From an uncultured Frankineae bacterium (GTDB lineage Bacteria > Actinomycetota > Actinomycetes > Mycobacteriales > SCTD01), in NCBI GenBank assembly GCA_902805775.1, contig CADCUB010000108.1:1-32012 (forward strand): a stretch of DNA of 32,012 nt, in the 5' to 3' direction. Under the pieces are notes generated by a model that was not told where the DNA came from, made no database searches, and saw only the letters and a list, made by a program, of their open reading frames with translations. The position numbers were made by a program, and so were the translations under genes. This document shows, in pieces, positions 31,879-32,012 of this stretch; within the stretch, counting starts at the first letter, position 1, and every line of letters begins with the position of its first letter.

Positions 31879-32012
31879 GTTGCCCCGCGTGCGGCCGGAG
31901 GGTCGTGGGTGGTGAGCGTCTGTTCCTTGAGAACTCAACAGCGTGCCGATAGTCAGTGCCGATGCCTGGCTTGTGTTTCTGGTGTGCTCCGTGTGGGGTG
32001 TGCTGGGGGTTG
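31879..32012 (+). other. 5' leader of rRNA operon, 16S beyond window
   Basis: Contains TTCCTTGAGAACTCAACAG with the small palindrome TTGAGAACTCAA (31927-31938), a sequence widely kept in actinobacterial rRNA leaders and linked to processing or antitermination. GC content drops towards the end, as usual near rrs. The 16S gene itself does not start within the window. The 380 nt after tyrS (31633-32012) carry no coding gene. Confidence 0.75.

Noticed and set aside
31880-32012. Start of the 16S rRNA gene
   Set aside because: The AGAGTTTGATC start sequence is not present before the window ends; only leader is seen.

Overview
The window is chromosomal core sequence from a very GC-rich actinobacterium. 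The signs are strong GC bias at third codon positions, many GTG starts, NTGA stop/start overlaps, and a gene order close to that known from Mycobacterium and Streptomyces (def-fmt-rsmB-rpe-rib, infC-rpmI-rplT-trmH, pheST, argCJBDFR-argH, mpg-tyrS). I cannot name the genus. I see no insertion sequence, prophage, CRISPR array or tRNA gene.

Layout. Positions 1-4632: the 3' part of priA, then def, fmt, rsmB and rpe (replication restart, N-terminal formyl-Met handling, rRNA methylation, pentose phosphate pathway). Positions 4629-8021: an accessory block not usual between rpe and the riboflavin genes. It holds a response regulator with a GGDEF-type domain, a convergent mycothiol-type isomerase/DinB protein, a cytoplasmic serine hydrolase and a 57-aa acidic protein. 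Positions 8113-11906: an FMN-riboswitch-controlled riboflavin operon (ribD, ribE, ribBA, ribH). Positions 11930-14132: hisG, a PH-domain membrane protein and an SseB-like protein; hisE is absent from its usual place beside hisG. Positions 14116-14472 (minus): a DUF1844 protein, divergent from the infC leader. Positions 14478-16942: a structured leader with a strong attenuator-like hairpin, infC (AUC start), rpmI, rplT and a TrmH/SpoU methyltransferase. Positions 17039-21695: an orphan histidine kinase, then pheS and pheT. Positions 21720-29611: three consecutive hairpins, an ARG-box promoter, then argC, J, B, D, a single-domain response regulator, argF, argR, a 16-codon mini-ORF and argH; argG is absent. 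Positions 29638-31632: mpg and tyrS. Positions 31633-32012: tandem rRNA promoters and the start of an rRNA leader; the 16S gene lies beyond the window.

How the parts work together. The arg operon would make ornithine, citrulline and arginine, repressed by its own ArgR through the box over the argC promoter. The rib operon would be shut down by FMN through the riboswitch. The remainder is translation machinery (formylation, IF3, L35, L20, PheRS, TyrRS, rRNA modification, rRNA).

The most unusual points are: a REC-only response regulator translationally locked inside the arginine operon; a mini-ORF relay into argH; three genes (fmt, trmH, mpg) whose family N-termini begin at CTG; overlapping divergent -10 elements at infC/DUF1844; and five genes whose -10-like hexamer lies exactly 6 nt before the start codon, which predicts leaderless mRNAs. 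No wholly new multi-gene system was found.
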